Assembly (NCBI GenBank): GCA_002170735.1
Contig: NHIV01000068.1
Coordinates: forward strand, 12,839-40,737
Direction: 5' to 3'
DNA length: 27,899 nt
DNA from: a bacterium TMED198
GTDB taxonomy: Bacteria > Fidelibacterota > Marinisomatia > SCGC-AAA003-L08 > D37C17
The notes beneath the pieces are model-generated. The model did not search any database. It worked only from the letters and a program-made list of their open reading frames with translations, and was not told the DNA's origin. Position numbers and translations under genes: made by a program. Positions 16,064-24,250 of this stretch are shown one piece after another (positions within the stretch are counted from its first letter, which is position 1; each line of letters starts with the position of its first letter).

Positions 16064-17236
16064 CTATTTAAAACTATTAAGTATTTTTTTAGCTGTCAAT
16101 CGCCCACTTTTAATGGCACCATCAATCGAAGGCTCCGTGCTCCAGTCACCGCAAAATAAAATATTATTTTTAGATTTAATTTCTTCTCTAAATTTGTGCA
16201 GAGCACGTTTAATCCTATAAGTTTTTTCTAAAGAAATATTATTTCTATCAATACCTGTTATTAATGTAAACTCATTTAATATTTTTTCTTCGCTTGAGTT
16301 TAAGTTTAAACTTGAGACTGAGTACAATGATTTGTCAGTGTCTGAGTAGCTCTTAGAAATATTCGTTAGGCACTGAACGGAGTTAGTTTCAAAACTTTCA
16401 TCAGGAACAAGGAGAATGCTTTTGCCTAATCTATTCTCTTTTGAGCTGATATAGAAAGTAGAAGTTGAATTGTAATCTAGATCTAGGTTTAACTTCATAA
16501 ACCTGTTTGTTTCATGAAGCGGCATCGCTAGAACCACCTTATCAAACCTAGCTGATCTTCCATTTTTAAAGTGTGCCCTGTGACCAGAAATCTTAGAAAG
16601 TTCATAGTTGTAGCTGACATCAATGTTAGATTTTTCAATTATTTTTTTAGATAGCATTGACATCCCTCCACTTGGCAAGCCTGCTCGTCCAAGTGCAAAT
16701 TTTTTAAAAACTTTAAGAAAAAAACTGGCATCATTTTCAAGATCTTCTGATAAAAATACACCCCCAAAAAAAGGAAAGAAGAACAACTTTAATGATTTTT
16801 TGCTTAGAGTGTTTTTTAGAAAAGAGGAAGTGCTTTGTTTAATAAAACCTTTATCTGAAAATAAAAGAAAGGACACAATCTTAAACAAGTCAACACCAGA
16901 GAAAATTTGAACAACATTAGATCTTAAAAATTTTAGGGGGTGATAAATAGGGTTGAATAAAGAATAGTTTTTATTATGAAGAAAAACTTTAGCACCGGAA
17001 TCAAAATATTGAAGATCAAGGTCTTTATAAATATCTAGATTTTTTAGCTCTGAGTAGTTGTTCAATAAAACTTGAAAGCCTTTGTCAAGAATAAAACCAT
17101 TAACTTTATCTGAGCTTGCCCTTCCACCACAAGAATCATTTTTTTCATAGACCTCAACCTCAACATTATTCTTTTTTAAATGGTGTGCGCAGGATAAGCC
17201 TGATAAGCCTGCACCTATAACTAAGACTTTTTTCAT
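16064..17236 (-). CDS. FAD-dependent amine oxidase / protoporphyrinogen-oxidase-like oxidoreductase
   Basis: The 390-aa flavoprotein starts with the dinucleotide motif VIGAGLSGLSCAHHL (G8, G10, G13) and an EKNDSCGGRASS loop at 31-42. It ends with FCGDWSTEPSIDGAIKSGRLTAKKI, the C-terminal FAD-contact region found in amine oxidases, phytoene desaturases and protoporphyrinogen oxidases. It has no signal peptide. The ATG overlaps the stop of a 38-aa membrane peptide (TAATG). The SMR transporter follows. The short middle section suggests a small hydrophobic substrate, but I cannot assign it. It is not closely similar to the UGM-like protein at 4618 beyond the FAD fold. Confidence 0.87.
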   Translation of the reverse strand: MKKVLVIGAGLSGLSCAHHLKKNNVEVEVYEKNDSCGGRASSDKVNGFILDKGFQVLLNNYSELKNLDIYKDLDLQYFDSGAKVFLHNKNYSLFNPIYHPLKFLRSNVVQIFSGVDLFKIVSFLLFSDKGFIKQSTSSFLKNTLSKKSLKLFFFPFFGGVFLSEDLENDASFFLKVFKKFALGRAGLPSGGMSMLSKKIIEKSNIDVSYNYELSKISGHRAHFKNGRSARFDKVVLAMPLHETNRFMKLNLDLDYNSTSTFYISSKENRLGKSILLVPDESFETNSVQCLTNISKSYSDTDKSLYSVSSLNLNSSEEKILNEFTLITGIDRNNISLEKTYRIKRALHKFREEIKSKNNILFCGDWSTEPSIDGAIKSGRLTAKKILNSFK

Positions 17237-17352
17237 TATCTAAAGAAAGACACCAAATAAACAAACAGTAAAATAATCACAATAGGTAAGCTGCAAATTA
17301 AGAACCATATAAAAAATCTAAATCCAAAGTATTTAATTTTTTTAGATAACAT
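17236..17352 (-). CDS. 38-aa single-span membrane peptide coupled to the amine oxidase
   Basis: The frame encodes MLSKKIKYFG, an aromatic and hydrophobic helix (about residues 11-36) and ends in FFR. Its TAA overlaps the ATG of the next gene as TAATG, which points to translational coupling. It starts 7 bases after the M23 peptidase stop. The basic start followed by one membrane helix is a common small-protein pattern. No family is known to me. Confidence 0.5.
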   Translation of the reverse strand: MLSKKIKYFGFRFFIWFLICSLPIVIILLFVYLVSFFR

Positions 17353-17359
17353 CACTAGA

Positions 17360-18028
17360 TCAGTAAATAGCACCAAGAACGTTTCTAGGATCTGGGAAAA
17401 TTTTTAAAGCCCTATCCCTTTCAGCCTCCGATACAACACCTGGCATGTCATAGGTTTTGGGCTTCAACAGGCTAAGTTGGAAGTGTAGATGCGGTGGCCA
17501 GCCTCCATTCTCATTTTCGTTTCCAATCTCAGCAATGATTTCTCCTGCTTCTATGGCTTGATTTTTATATTTACCCTGAAGAGACTTTTTTGAAAGATGC
17601 CCGTATAGTGCATAGACATTCTTATTATCGATAACATGCTCCATAACCAAAGTGTATCCATAGTCAAAGGGCTTATTATTATAGCCAAACAAAAACACAT
17701 TACCATCAAAGAAAGATTTTATCTTAGTTCCAACAGGTCCGCCAATATCTATTCCAACATGAATATTTCTTTGTTCCTTTTCAAAGAGTTCGCCCTTGTA
17801 CATATTCTCTCTCTTCTCATCATAACGTCCAATGGAAAAGTCCGATTCATTTGAGCTTGAGGAGTACTCAGCTCGGGTAAAATCATGAATGGTGTACTTT
17901 GGAGGTAGATCAACAATTTTTCTGTACAAATATTTAGAAAAATTTGGACAATCAGGTACTGGGCTACCGCTATCTATTGAAGACAACTTCTTTGCCTGCA
18001 CCTTCGAAGTAGAAGGTATCATTTTCAA
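17360..18028 (-). CDS. M23-family metallopeptidase
   Basis: The product, up to 222 aa, has the full M23 zinc site: His90-x3-Asp94 in NIHVGIDIGG, a further His144 in YALYGHLS, and His180-x-His182 in PPHLHFQ. By family knowledge such enzymes cut peptidoglycan cross-bridges or act as scaffolds. No clear signal peptide is seen, which is unusual for a wall enzyme. The longest frame overlaps the dihydroorotase end by 59 bases; a TTG at residue 15 (17986), after AAAGAAG, is a plausible later start that shortens the overlap. The metal-ligand set is complete, so it is likely active. Its job near a dihydroorotase is not obvious. Confidence 0.87.
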   Translation of the reverse strand: MKMIPSTSKVQAKKLSSIDSGSPVPDCPNFSKYLYRKIVDLPPKYTIHDFTRAEYSSSSNESDFSIGRYDEKRENMYKGELFEKEQRNIHVGIDIGGPVGTKIKSFFDGNVFLFGYNNKPFDYGYTLVMEHVIDNKNVYALYGHLSKKSLQGKYKNQAIEAGEIIAEIGNENENGGWPPHLHFQLSLLKPKTYDMPGVVSEAERDRALKIFPDPRNVLGAIY

Positions 18029-19286
18029 ATACTATGCTTCCGTTTACAATGGTCTTGACTGGACATCCTTTGAGCTTCATTCCATCAAAGGCCGACCACC
18101 CGCACTTTGAAAAGACATTGCTGTTTGACACTTCTTTAACTTTTTCCATATCAACAAGTGTTACATCTGCATCATAGCCAACTTCTAGCTTGCCCTTTCC
18201 TTTTATATTGTATATTCTTGAAGTTGATTCGCTCATCCACCTAACAACATCAGATATAGAAATAGTTTTTTCAGAAACCTGATTAAGCATAAGGGATAAA
18301 GAGGTTTCAACTCCAGGCATACCTGATGGGGCCTTGCCGTAAGGAAGCTGTTTCTCTTCAATTGTATGTGGAGCGTGATCAGTAGCTATGCAGTCAATTG
18401 TACCATCTCTGAGTCCATCCCAAAGACCCTTTTGATGAGCTTTTTCTCTTATTGGAGGGTTCATTTGTCCGTACGATCCAATTCTATCATAAATATCTGG
18501 CGCGTGAAGTAGGAGATGCTGAGGTGTGGTTTCCCCCGTTATCAATCCAGTTGCTTTGTGTTTGCGTATAATATCAACCTCATCAGCAGTGCTAATATGC
18601 AGCACATGTAAACGTTTTTCATATTTAAGGGCAAGGTCTACTGCTTTTTGTGTAGCTTTAACAGCCGCCTCAACTGGTCTAGCCTTTACGTGATCAGAAA
18701 ACGATCCAGTTTGTGTGTATTTAGAAAACTTGTTTAATGTCTCTTCGTCCTCAGCGTGAACTGCAATAATTCGATTGCAGCAGGAAAATATTTTTTCTAA
18801 GGCCTCATCGTTGTCTACAAGCAGATCACCGGTAGAACTCCCCATAAATATTTTTAACCCACAGTTTCCTTCGAGTTTTTGAATTTCATCTAGGTTGTCA
18901 CTGGTTGCACCCAGGAAAAAGCTGTAGTTGACCAGGCTTTTTTCAGAGGCCATTTTGTTTTTTTCTGATAGCAGCTTAAGGGTTGTAGTTGATGGCTTGG
19001 TGTTTGGCATTTCAAAGAACGTTGTAATGCCACCAGCAGCAGCACCCATTGAGCCGGTTCTAAGGTCCTCTTTATGTGTAAGGCCTGGATCCCTAAAATG
19101 TACCTGAGGATCAATTATACCTGGTAGAACATGTAGCCCGGAGGCATCGATCACCCTGCAATTTTTTTGTTCGATTCCTTGCTGGATAGATTTAATTTTT
19201 TTGTTTTCGATCAGTACGTCAGCCTTAAAAACCTTTTCAGAGTTAACAAGCATGCCGTTCTTAATTAGTAAAGAATTTGAGTTCAT
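17970..19286 (-). CDS. pyrC: Dihydroorotase (PyrC-type), QxH variant
   Basis: The 438-aa amidohydrolase (ATG at 19286; a TTG at 19295 would add three residues) matches class I dihydroorotases, which close carbamoyl-aspartate to dihydroorotate in pyrimidine synthesis. Motifs: DPQVHFRDPGLTHKED early, FEMPNTKP, the LKIFMGSS block with the likely carbamylated Lys, HAEDE, LHISTA and ATDHAPH with the catalytic Asp. The first metal His of the usual HxH is replaced by Gln (QVH), a variant I recall in dihydroorotases of some Bacteroidota. The enzyme may still work with one altered metal site. It is divergent from the cobalamin-riboswitch unit. Confidence 0.9.
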   Translation of the reverse strand: MNSNSLLIKNGMLVNSEKVFKADVLIENKKIKSIQQGIEQKNCRVIDASGLHVLPGIIDPQVHFRDPGLTHKEDLRTGSMGAAAGGITTFFEMPNTKPSTTTLKLLSEKNKMASEKSLVNYSFFLGATSDNLDEIQKLEGNCGLKIFMGSSTGDLLVDNDEALEKIFSCCNRIIAVHAEDEETLNKFSKYTQTGSFSDHVKARPVEAAVKATQKAVDLALKYEKRLHVLHISTADEVDIIRKHKATGLITGETTPQHLLLHAPDIYDRIGSYGQMNPPIREKAHQKGLWDGLRDGTIDCIATDHAPHTIEEKQLPYGKAPSGMPGVETSLSLMLNQVSEKTISISDVVRWMSESTSRIYNIKGKGKLEVGYDADVTLVDMEKVKEVSNSNVFSKCGWSAFDGMKLKGCPVKTIVNGSIVFENDTFYFEGAGKEVVFNR

Positions 19287-19342
19287 ATGTACCAATAACT
19301 TATTGTATCTAGATCAAAAAATATATAAATTATTTTGTTAAT

Positions 19343-19442
19343 TGAGAAGGAATTCGGTTAGAGTCCGAAGCTGACGCGCAACTGTGTTTTCAATTGAATA
19401 AGCCAGATACTTCTCCTATTTCTCTGCCTCGCGAACAGGCAG
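19343..19442 (+). promoter_or_regulatory. Cobalamin riboswitch
   Basis: The leader holds, in order, GGAATTCGGTTAGAGTCCGAA, then GCTGACGCGCAACTGT and AGCCAGATA, matching the conserved core of B12 riboswitches (GGxAxxxGGTxxxxxTCC, GCTGxCxCGCxACTGT, AGCCAGxxxA). GAGAAG near 19344 pairs with CTTCTC at 19410-19415 as the closing stem. A downstream hairpin CTGCCT-CGCGAAC-AGGCAG (19424-19442) shows a CGCG that could pair with the CGCG of the L5 loop. This fits the compact class II design, which controls translation. It lies 28 bases before the ATG at 19471, with AGGAAG between. Confidence 0.9.
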
Positions 19443-19470
19443 TTTAATTCTTAAAAATCAAGGAAGAACA

Positions 19471-20592
19471 ATGAAAAAAAGTATGTTTATATTTTCAGCA
19501 TTACTATTAATTGGCTGTGACAATTCTAACCCTAGCAGCGATAGCACTCCATGGACTTTTGATCCGGGATCAAGTGAAAATACTCCATGGACTTTTGATC
19601 CGGGATCAAGTGAAAATACTTTATGGACTTTCGTAGCAAATGAGGGCTCGTTTGGTTCAAACAACGGCACAGTATCAATGGTAGATGAATTTGGTGAAGT
19701 CTATGAAACAGAAGTGATTGGCGATGTAGTTCAATCGATCGAGGTATATAATAACAAGCTTATTGTTGCAATAAATGTTAGCGAAAAGCTTGCGATATTT
19801 GATATTAGCGAAGCAGGTTTAAGTAACTGGGTTGAAGTTGATCTTTCAGGAACACCTCCAAGAGAGATTGCTGTAGTAAATGGAAGGGCTTACGTTTCAT
19901 GTTGGGGCGATTCTGATTACAATGTTTATGGTACAGTACCTGGCTACTTGAAGGTTGTAAACCTTGAAACCTTAGAGGTTGAGACAAGCATTGAGGTCGG
20001 TATCATGCCTGAGGGTTTGGTATATGATTTAAGCAACCTATGGGTTGCAAACAGCGGAGGCTCAACTTTAAGCAAAATAGATGTAACTTCAAATACTGTT
20101 ACAGAGACTATTGAAGTAGGGAAAGGGCCTCAAAATTTAATTCTTAATAATAATGATATCTATATATCAAGAAGGTGGTATGAGGTTTATGAAGTTGATG
20201 ACCAAGGATATTGGGTAGACTATGAAGAGCTTCATGGATCTTCAATGATTGGAGGTTCAGAAATAGTTATGAGAGACTATGGCTCTGGTATTGTTTGCGG
20301 AGGATCTGTTGTTAAGTTTAATGATGCAGTTTACAGGTCTTACAATGGGGGAATTTATTCTCTTGATAGCGAGTTGAATCTAGAAAGTGCAGGCAGAATA
20401 GGGGAGTATGAGAGCAGTCCATATTCAGTAGAAGTTATAAACAACTTCTTGTGGTTTTCAATAAGAGGAGATGTTGATGAAAACTATATTGAAAGTAATG
20501 GAACTGTAAGGGTCTTGGATTCGAGTGGTGCTGAAGTATCTTTCTACAATGTTGGAATTGCTCCTGGTGATTTTGCTCACTGGGCCAAGTAA
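19471..20592 (+). CDS. Beta-propeller lipoprotein under cobalamin control (YncE/DUF5074-like)
   Basis: The 373-aa protein has a lipobox LLLIG-C (Cys near residue 16), a Ser/Pro-rich linker with tandem repeats, and then about six propeller blades. Typical blade edges are SIEVYNNKLIVAINVSEKLAIFD, EVETSIEVGIMPEGLVYD and VTETIEVGKGPQNLILNN. Such YVTN/DUF5074-like propellers are found near cobalamin uptake loci in Bacteroidota-type bacteria. The riboswitch directly upstream links it to B12, so it may be a surface B12-binding or capture protein working with a BtuB receptor, which is not in this window. The linker contains a 36-base exact tandem duplication at 19546-19617. Function beyond B12 regulation is inference. 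Confidence 0.82.
   Translation: MKKSMFIFSALLLIGCDNSNPSSDSTPWTFDPGSSENTPWTFDPGSSENTLWTFVANEGSFGSNNGTVSMVDEFGEVYETEVIGDVVQSIEVYNNKLIVAINVSEKLAIFDISEAGLSNWVEVDLSGTPPREIAVVNGRAYVSCWGDSDYNVYGTVPGYLKVVNLETLEVETSIEVGIMPEGLVYDLSNLWVANSGGSTLSKIDVTSNTVTETIEVGKGPQNLILNNNDIYISRRWYEVYEVDDQGYWVDYEELHGSSMIGGSEIVMRDYGSGIVCGGSVVKFNDAVYRSYNGGIYSLDSELNLESAGRIGEYESSPYSVEVINNFLWFSIRGDVDENYIESNGTVRVLDSSGAEVSFYNVGIAPGDFAHWAK
19546..19617 (+). repeat. Tandem 36-base repeat in the lipoprotein linker
   Basis: Two identical 36-base units (19546-19581 and 19582-19617) encode TPWTFDPGSSEN twice, followed by a diverged third start TLWTF at 19618-19632. The repeat is in frame, so copy changes only lengthen the linker after the lipidated Cys. 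Confidence 0.95.
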
Positions 20593-20599
20593 ATAGAAA

Positions 20600-21100
20600 A
20601 TGAAGAGAGTTGTTATACTCAGCGCAACATCAAAGTCAAACCTAGAGCTTGCAAAGAGCTTAGAAACCATTTTAAGCAAGCTTAACGTTACTACAAAAAT
20701 AATTAACTTAGAGGAGTATAGCTTCCCGCTGTACTCCTCATCCAAGGAAGAAGAGGGGCCTCCTGCAAATGTTTTTGATCTATCAAACAAGCTGGTTGAA
20801 TCAGATGGAATGGTGGTATGCGCTCCCGAGTACAATGGGGGAGTTCCTCCTGTTGTTTCTAACGCCATAGCATGGATTTCTGTAACTACTAAGAACTGGA
20901 GAGATGGCTTCAATGGAAAGAAGGGGGTGGTTGCTTCAAGCAGCGGTGGAGCTGCCAATAGGTATATTGCATCAATGAAGAGCCAGCTGGAACACCTAGG
21001 GATGATAGTATTGCCTCGTACTATTGTAGTATCAAGCAGTAAACCAATCAATAAAAAATCTTCAAAACAGATTTTATTGCAGCTTTCAAAGATCTTATAA
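20600..21100 (+). CDS. NADPH-dependent FMN reductase family flavoprotein
   Basis: The 166-aa flavodoxin-like protein has the conserved APEYNGGVPPVVSNAIAWIS block and an N-terminal VILSATSKSN phosphate-binding loop, typical of the SsuE/ArsH/azoreductase family. It should reduce FMN or quinones with NAD(P)H in the cytoplasm. It starts 7 bases after the propeller lipoprotein stop, so it is probably in the same riboswitch-controlled transcript. A role in reducing cobalamin after uptake would fit that context, but this is inference. No signal peptide is present. Confidence 0.88.
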   Translation: MKRVVILSATSKSNLELAKSLETILSKLNVTTKIINLEEYSFPLYSSSKEEEGPPANVFDLSNKLVESDGMVVCAPEYNGGVPPVVSNAIAWISVTTKNWRDGFNGKKGVVASSSGGAANRYIASMKSQLEHLGMIVLPRTIVVSSSKPINKKSSKQILLQLSKIL

Positions 21101-21131
21101 TTTTATAAAAAAATATTTTTTATATAAAAAT

Positions 21132-21162
21132 ATTGGACTAACTTACTTTTAATCCAATTTTT
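21132..21162 (+). terminator. Possible terminator after the FMN reductase
   Basis: ATTGGA at 21132-21137 pairs with TCCAAT at 21153-21158, followed by TTTT. The stem is six pairs with a 15-base loop, so it is weak. It would end the cobalamin-controlled unit. Confidence 0.35.
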
Positions 21163-21182
21163 AAAAGCCAACAAGGACAAAA

Positions 21183-21293
21183 ATGTATCTTACTTTTTTA
21201 ATAATAGTTCTTTTTACATATAGCTGTCAAAACCAACAACAAGTTTCACCTTCTCCTGAGCCTAAGAGACTTGTTTCTAATAAAGAGAGATAA
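21183..21293 (+). CDS. Very small lipoprotein, 36 aa
   Basis: The frame starts after AAGGAC, has a hydrophobic leader MYLTFLIIVLFTYS and a Cys at residue 15, then a Gln/Pro/Ser-rich tail (CQNQQQVSPSPEPKR). This is the pattern of an entericidin-sized lipoprotein. It lies 80 bases after the FMN reductase and before the LPP20 lipoprotein gene. No family can be assigned. Confidence 0.5.
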   Translation: MYLTFLIIVLFTYSCQNQQQVSPSPEPKRLVSNKER

Positions 21294-21408
21294 GAAATAT
21301 ATAAAAGAAATATTTTATAAATTTTACAGACAAAATGATGTGCATGCAATATGGAGCAAAATAAATAGATCAATTGCAATTAAGCACCCTGTATTTATGA
21401 ATAGGTAA
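21271..21408 (+). CDS. Possible 45-aa frame overlapping the small lipoprotein
   Basis: From TTG 21271 a frame runs to TAA 21408 and encodes a basic peptide with YKFYRQNDVHAIWSKINR. Residue use (His, Trp, Gln, Asn) looks protein-like rather than AT-rich noise. The start overlaps the end of the 36-aa lipoprotein in another frame and lacks a clear ribosome site. It may be a small gene or the remnant of one. Confidence 0.25.
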   Translation: MFLIKRDKKYIKEIFYKFYRQNDVHAIWSKINRSIAIKHPVFMNR

Positions 21409-21455
21409 ATAATAAATTCTAAATTAAATTAATTAATTACAACCAAGGAGAAACG

Positions 21456-22049
21456 ATGAAAAAGCAAATTTTTGTTCTTTTAATTTTATTTTTTGCAATG
21501 AATTGCTCGGGATCTGCAGATCCAAGTCCTAATCTAAGCCCTGAAGCATCATCAGATACAGTAGAAGGCTTGCCAGAATGGTTTTTAAACTCACCGGAAA
21601 AAGATGGTTTTCAATATATGGCTGCAGAGGCAACTAGCAGGCAAATGCAACTTGCTATAGACAAAGCGAGGACAGATGCTGTTACCAGTCTGTCATCAAT
21701 GATTAACTCAGAATGGAGTGGATATGTTAAACGTATTCAAGAAGAAACTGGAATAGGGGTTGATTCAAACCTGCTAGACCAATTCTCAAAGACTACAGAA
21801 AATACAATATCAAATCAGCTGCAGAACCTAAAAATGGTTAAAAAAGATATTCAAGTTGAGAACAGTAGTGGGACTCGAATTTACCGTGCATATGTTTTAG
21901 TTGAGTTTAATGAATTAGCTGCGCAGGAGAAAATGTTGGCAGAAGTCAAGGCTAATCAAGAGTTGTTTGATGCAATTAAAGCAACAGAATTACTTGATGA
22001 AATGAATTCAAAAGTTGAAGATTACAGAAACAGAATGAATGCAAAGTAA
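21456..22049 (+). CDS. LPP20-family lipoprotein
   Basis: The 197-aa protein has a signal peptide with a lipobox (FAMNC, Cys17), a Ser/Pro linker, then LPEWFLNSPEKDG. This is followed by a helical segment with AIDKARTDAVTSLSSMI, an order typical of the LPP20 family. The AAEATSR stretch and the later RIYRAYVLVEF strand complete the domain. The C terminus is a charged coiled-coil-like tail. It sits at the outer membrane; LPP20 function is poorly known. AAGGAG precedes the ATG. It overlaps the next gene by 11 bases, so the two outer-envelope genes are coupled. Confidence 0.85.
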   Translation: MKKQIFVLLILFFAMNCSGSADPSPNLSPEASSDTVEGLPEWFLNSPEKDGFQYMAAEATSRQMQLAIDKARTDAVTSLSSMINSEWSGYVKRIQEETGIGVDSNLLDQFSKTTENTISNQLQNLKMVKKDIQVENSSGTRIYRAYVLVEFNELAAQEKMLAEVKANQELFDAIKATELLDEMNSKVEDYRNRMNAK

Positions 22050-22797
22050 AGTTTATAGGCTATTATTTTTATTTATATTTTATAGTAGTTTAGAGTCTCA
22101 GGTAAATACTGAGTCAATGAGATATGGCTCTAATGAAAGTTTATTTAAACAGACTTTTGATATAGGCTTTGATTTAGAACAAGCAAGTTCTAAAATATCA
22201 AATAGTAGTTTTAGCTACAGGTTGGATTATACTGGCTTAAAAAAACTTAGTTCTTTTTTTATTCTTAGCTATTCTAATTCATATTTAGAAAAGGATAATA
22301 GAAAAGATATTATATCCAATAAAGGTTTTGCTCACGGCCGCTCAACCTATCAGCTTTATGATGATTTTTTTTTTGGAGAAATTTTTCTTCAAAAAGAGTT
22401 TAATGATTTTATTTTCATCAAAGACAGACAACTTGTTGGTAGCGTCCTGAGATTGAAGTTATCTCAAAGTTATCATTTATATCTTGGACTTGGAATTATG
22501 TCTGAAAAAGAAGTGTATGAATTTGATCCAACAAAAGACCTTATAAGATCAACAAACTATCTTAGTGGATCAATGAACATTATGGAAAATATAATATTTA
22601 ATAATATTATTTATTTTCAGTTTGATCTTTCAAACACTAATGATTACAGAGTTTTACTAGATAGTATGATTGATTTTACTGTTAATGAGAATATTTCCAT
22701 AAGTTGCGTTGTAAACTACAGATTTGACAATGATCAACATGAAAATTTAAGTAAGTACTACTATATATTAAGTAATAATCTATCTGTTAGCTTCTAA
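22039..22797 (+). CDS. Outer-membrane beta-barrel-like protein (DUF481-like)
   Basis: The 252-aa product starts with a signal peptide (to about residue 20, YSSLES-Q) and then shows alternating beta-strands rich in aromatic and Ser/Asn residues. DRQLVGSVLRLKLSQSYHLYLGLGIMSEKE resembles the middle of DUF481 (salt-induced outer-membrane) proteins. The last residue is Phe, usual for barrels. It overlaps the LPP20 gene by 11 bases and its stop overlaps the start of the CDF transporter (TAATG). Family assignment is by eye, so a generic small barrel is possible. Confidence 0.65.
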   Translation: MQSKVYRLLFLFIFYSSLESQVNTESMRYGSNESLFKQTFDIGFDLEQASSKISNSSFSYRLDYTGLKKLSSFFILSYSNSYLEKDNRKDIISNKGFAHGRSTYQLYDDFFFGEIFLQKEFNDFIFIKDRQLVGSVLRLKLSQSYHLYLGLGIMSEKEVYEFDPTKDLIRSTNYLSGSMNIMENIIFNNIIYFQFDLSNTNDYRVLLDSMIDFTVNENISISCVVNYRFDNDQHENLSKYYYILSNNLSVSF

Positions 22798-23804
22798 TGC
22801 CTAAACTTTCAGAGTCTCAGTCAATTAAAGTTGTTTTGACAGCAGTGTTTGCAAACTTTTTTGTAACTATTGCTAAGATTTTTGGCTGGTTTATAAGTCT
22901 GAGTCCATCAATGCTTGCTGAGGCAATTCATTCATTTGCAGACACCTCCAATCAACTTCTCATATACGTTGGAATTAGATCATCAAGGGGAGGTCCAACT
23001 AAGGAACATCCTTTTGGAAAAGGCCAATCAAGGTACCTATGGAATTTAATTTCAGCTGCTGGAATTTTCTTTATTGGGTTTGGTGTTACGACCTATCACG
23101 GAGTACACTCACTGCTTGATCCGCATCATGGAGAGTATAGCGTTGGATTGATAACTGTTGGGATTCTTATTTTTACGTTTGTAGTTGAATTCTATGCTTG
23201 GTACGTTGCATATAAAGCAGTTAATGCCGACCTAGATGGCAGGTCTTATTACCAATACCTAAGATACGGTGATGATCCAACAGCGGTGGGGGTTTTTTTA
23301 GAAGATTCAATAGCAGTTATAGGCGTAGTAATTGCATCTATTGGTATAGGTCTCTCAAGCTACTTTAACAGCCACGTTCCCGATGGCGTAGCATCTATTG
23401 TTATTGGGCTTCTCATTGGTATAATGGCGGTTATCTTAACTTTAGCAAATGCTAGACTTTTAATAGATGCATCAATTCCTCAGTCCGATGAAGAAGAAAT
23501 CAAAGAATTTATTAGGAGCCATGGAACTATAAAGAGCTTGGTTTCAATGAAAACAGAGATACTTTCTCCTAATAGAGTAAGGCTCTCATCTGAAGTAGAA
23601 TTTGATGAGTCTCAATTGATTGATGAGGACGCAATTGCAAATGCTCACCTCGCTATTGAAGATGAATCTATTGAAAATGATAAGGCTTTAAGAGATTTAT
23701 CTGCAAAACAAATTGCCATGGTTGCGAGACATGTAAATGAGTTGGAACAACAGATATTTAAGAAATTCCCTGATATTGTTACAATTGATTTGGAGGTGAA
23801 ATAA
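22797..23804 (+). CDS. Cation diffusion facilitator (CDF) transporter
   Basis: The 335-aa inner-membrane protein belongs to the CDF family. The metal site motif is in helix 2 (HSFADTSNQ, His45 and Asp49), and the second half-site is in helix 5 (FLEDSIAVIGVVIAS, Glu169 and Asp170). HPFGKGQSRYLW is the helix 2-3 loop characteristic of the SLC30A9-like branch. A cytoplasmic C-terminal domain follows. It should export Zn, Mn, Co or Fe in exchange for protons. The start codon overlaps the preceding stop. The metal is not decided, but the iron-rich neighbourhood makes a metal homeostasis role likely. Confidence 0.93.
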   Translation: MPKLSESQSIKVVLTAVFANFFVTIAKIFGWFISLSPSMLAEAIHSFADTSNQLLIYVGIRSSRGGPTKEHPFGKGQSRYLWNLISAAGIFFIGFGVTTYHGVHSLLDPHHGEYSVGLITVGILIFTFVVEFYAWYVAYKAVNADLDGRSYYQYLRYGDDPTAVGVFLEDSIAVIGVVIASIGIGLSSYFNSHVPDGVASIVIGLLIGIMAVILTLANARLLIDASIPQSDEEEIKEFIRSHGTIKSLVSMKTEILSPNRVRLSSEVEFDESQLIDEDAIANAHLAIEDESIENDKALRDLSAKQIAMVARHVNELEQQIFKKFPDIVTIDLEVK

Positions 23805-23813
23805 ACGTCTATA

Positions 23814-24242
23814 ATGAGCTGGGAACAGGTTAATATTAAGTTTGAGGGCTTGCCAAGAGGCTTTAATTTAATTACAGATACTATCCTTGATAAAATTCCT
23901 CAAATTAAGTCATTTAGGATTGGCCTTCTTAATATTTTTCTTAAACATACATCGGCTTCATTGTCTATCAATGAAAACGCGTGCTCAGATGTCAGGCAAG
24001 ATCTTGAGTCATACTTTAATAAATTTGTTCCTGAAAACGAGCCCTACTATAGGCATACCCTTGAAGGCTCTGATGATATGCCCGCTCACATCAAGTCCTC
24101 AATACTTGGTAGCAGTCTCTCTGTTCCAATTAGTAGTGGTAGGTTAAATTTAGGAACGTGGCAGGGAATTTTTCTTTGCGAACATCGAAGCTTACCTCAT
24201 ACTAGGACTTTAACAGCTACGATTAATGGTGAAAAATATTAG
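23814..24242 (+). CDS. YjbQ/UPF0047 family protein
   Basis: The 142-aa protein has all UPF0047 hallmarks: KHTSASLSINEN, HTLEGSDDMPAHIKSS and LNLGTWQGIFLCEHR. Members have been shown to have weak thiamine-phosphate synthase activity, and the His residues bind a metal in a trimer, but the physiological role is unclear. It starts 9 bases after the CDF transporter stop. The gene ends 8 bases before the convergent selenoprotein gene end at 24251. Confidence 0.95.
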   Translation: MSWEQVNIKFEGLPRGFNLITDTILDKIPQIKSFRIGLLNIFLKHTSASLSINENACSDVRQDLESYFNKFVPENEPYYRHTLEGSDDMPAHIKSSILGSSLSVPISSGRLNLGTWQGIFLCEHRSLPHTRTLTATINGEKY

Positions 24243-24250
24243 AAGTTATA

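Noticed and set aside
7816..17362. Genome-wide recoding of UGA (for example to Gly or Trp)
   Set aside because: UGA ends the galactokinase, haem receptor and M23 genes at sensible family lengths, so it is a normal stop here.
20458..21051. Long open frame on the minus strand opposite the FMN reductase
   Set aside because: It overlaps a clear FMN reductase and has no recognisable motif; it is a by-product of that gene's codon use.
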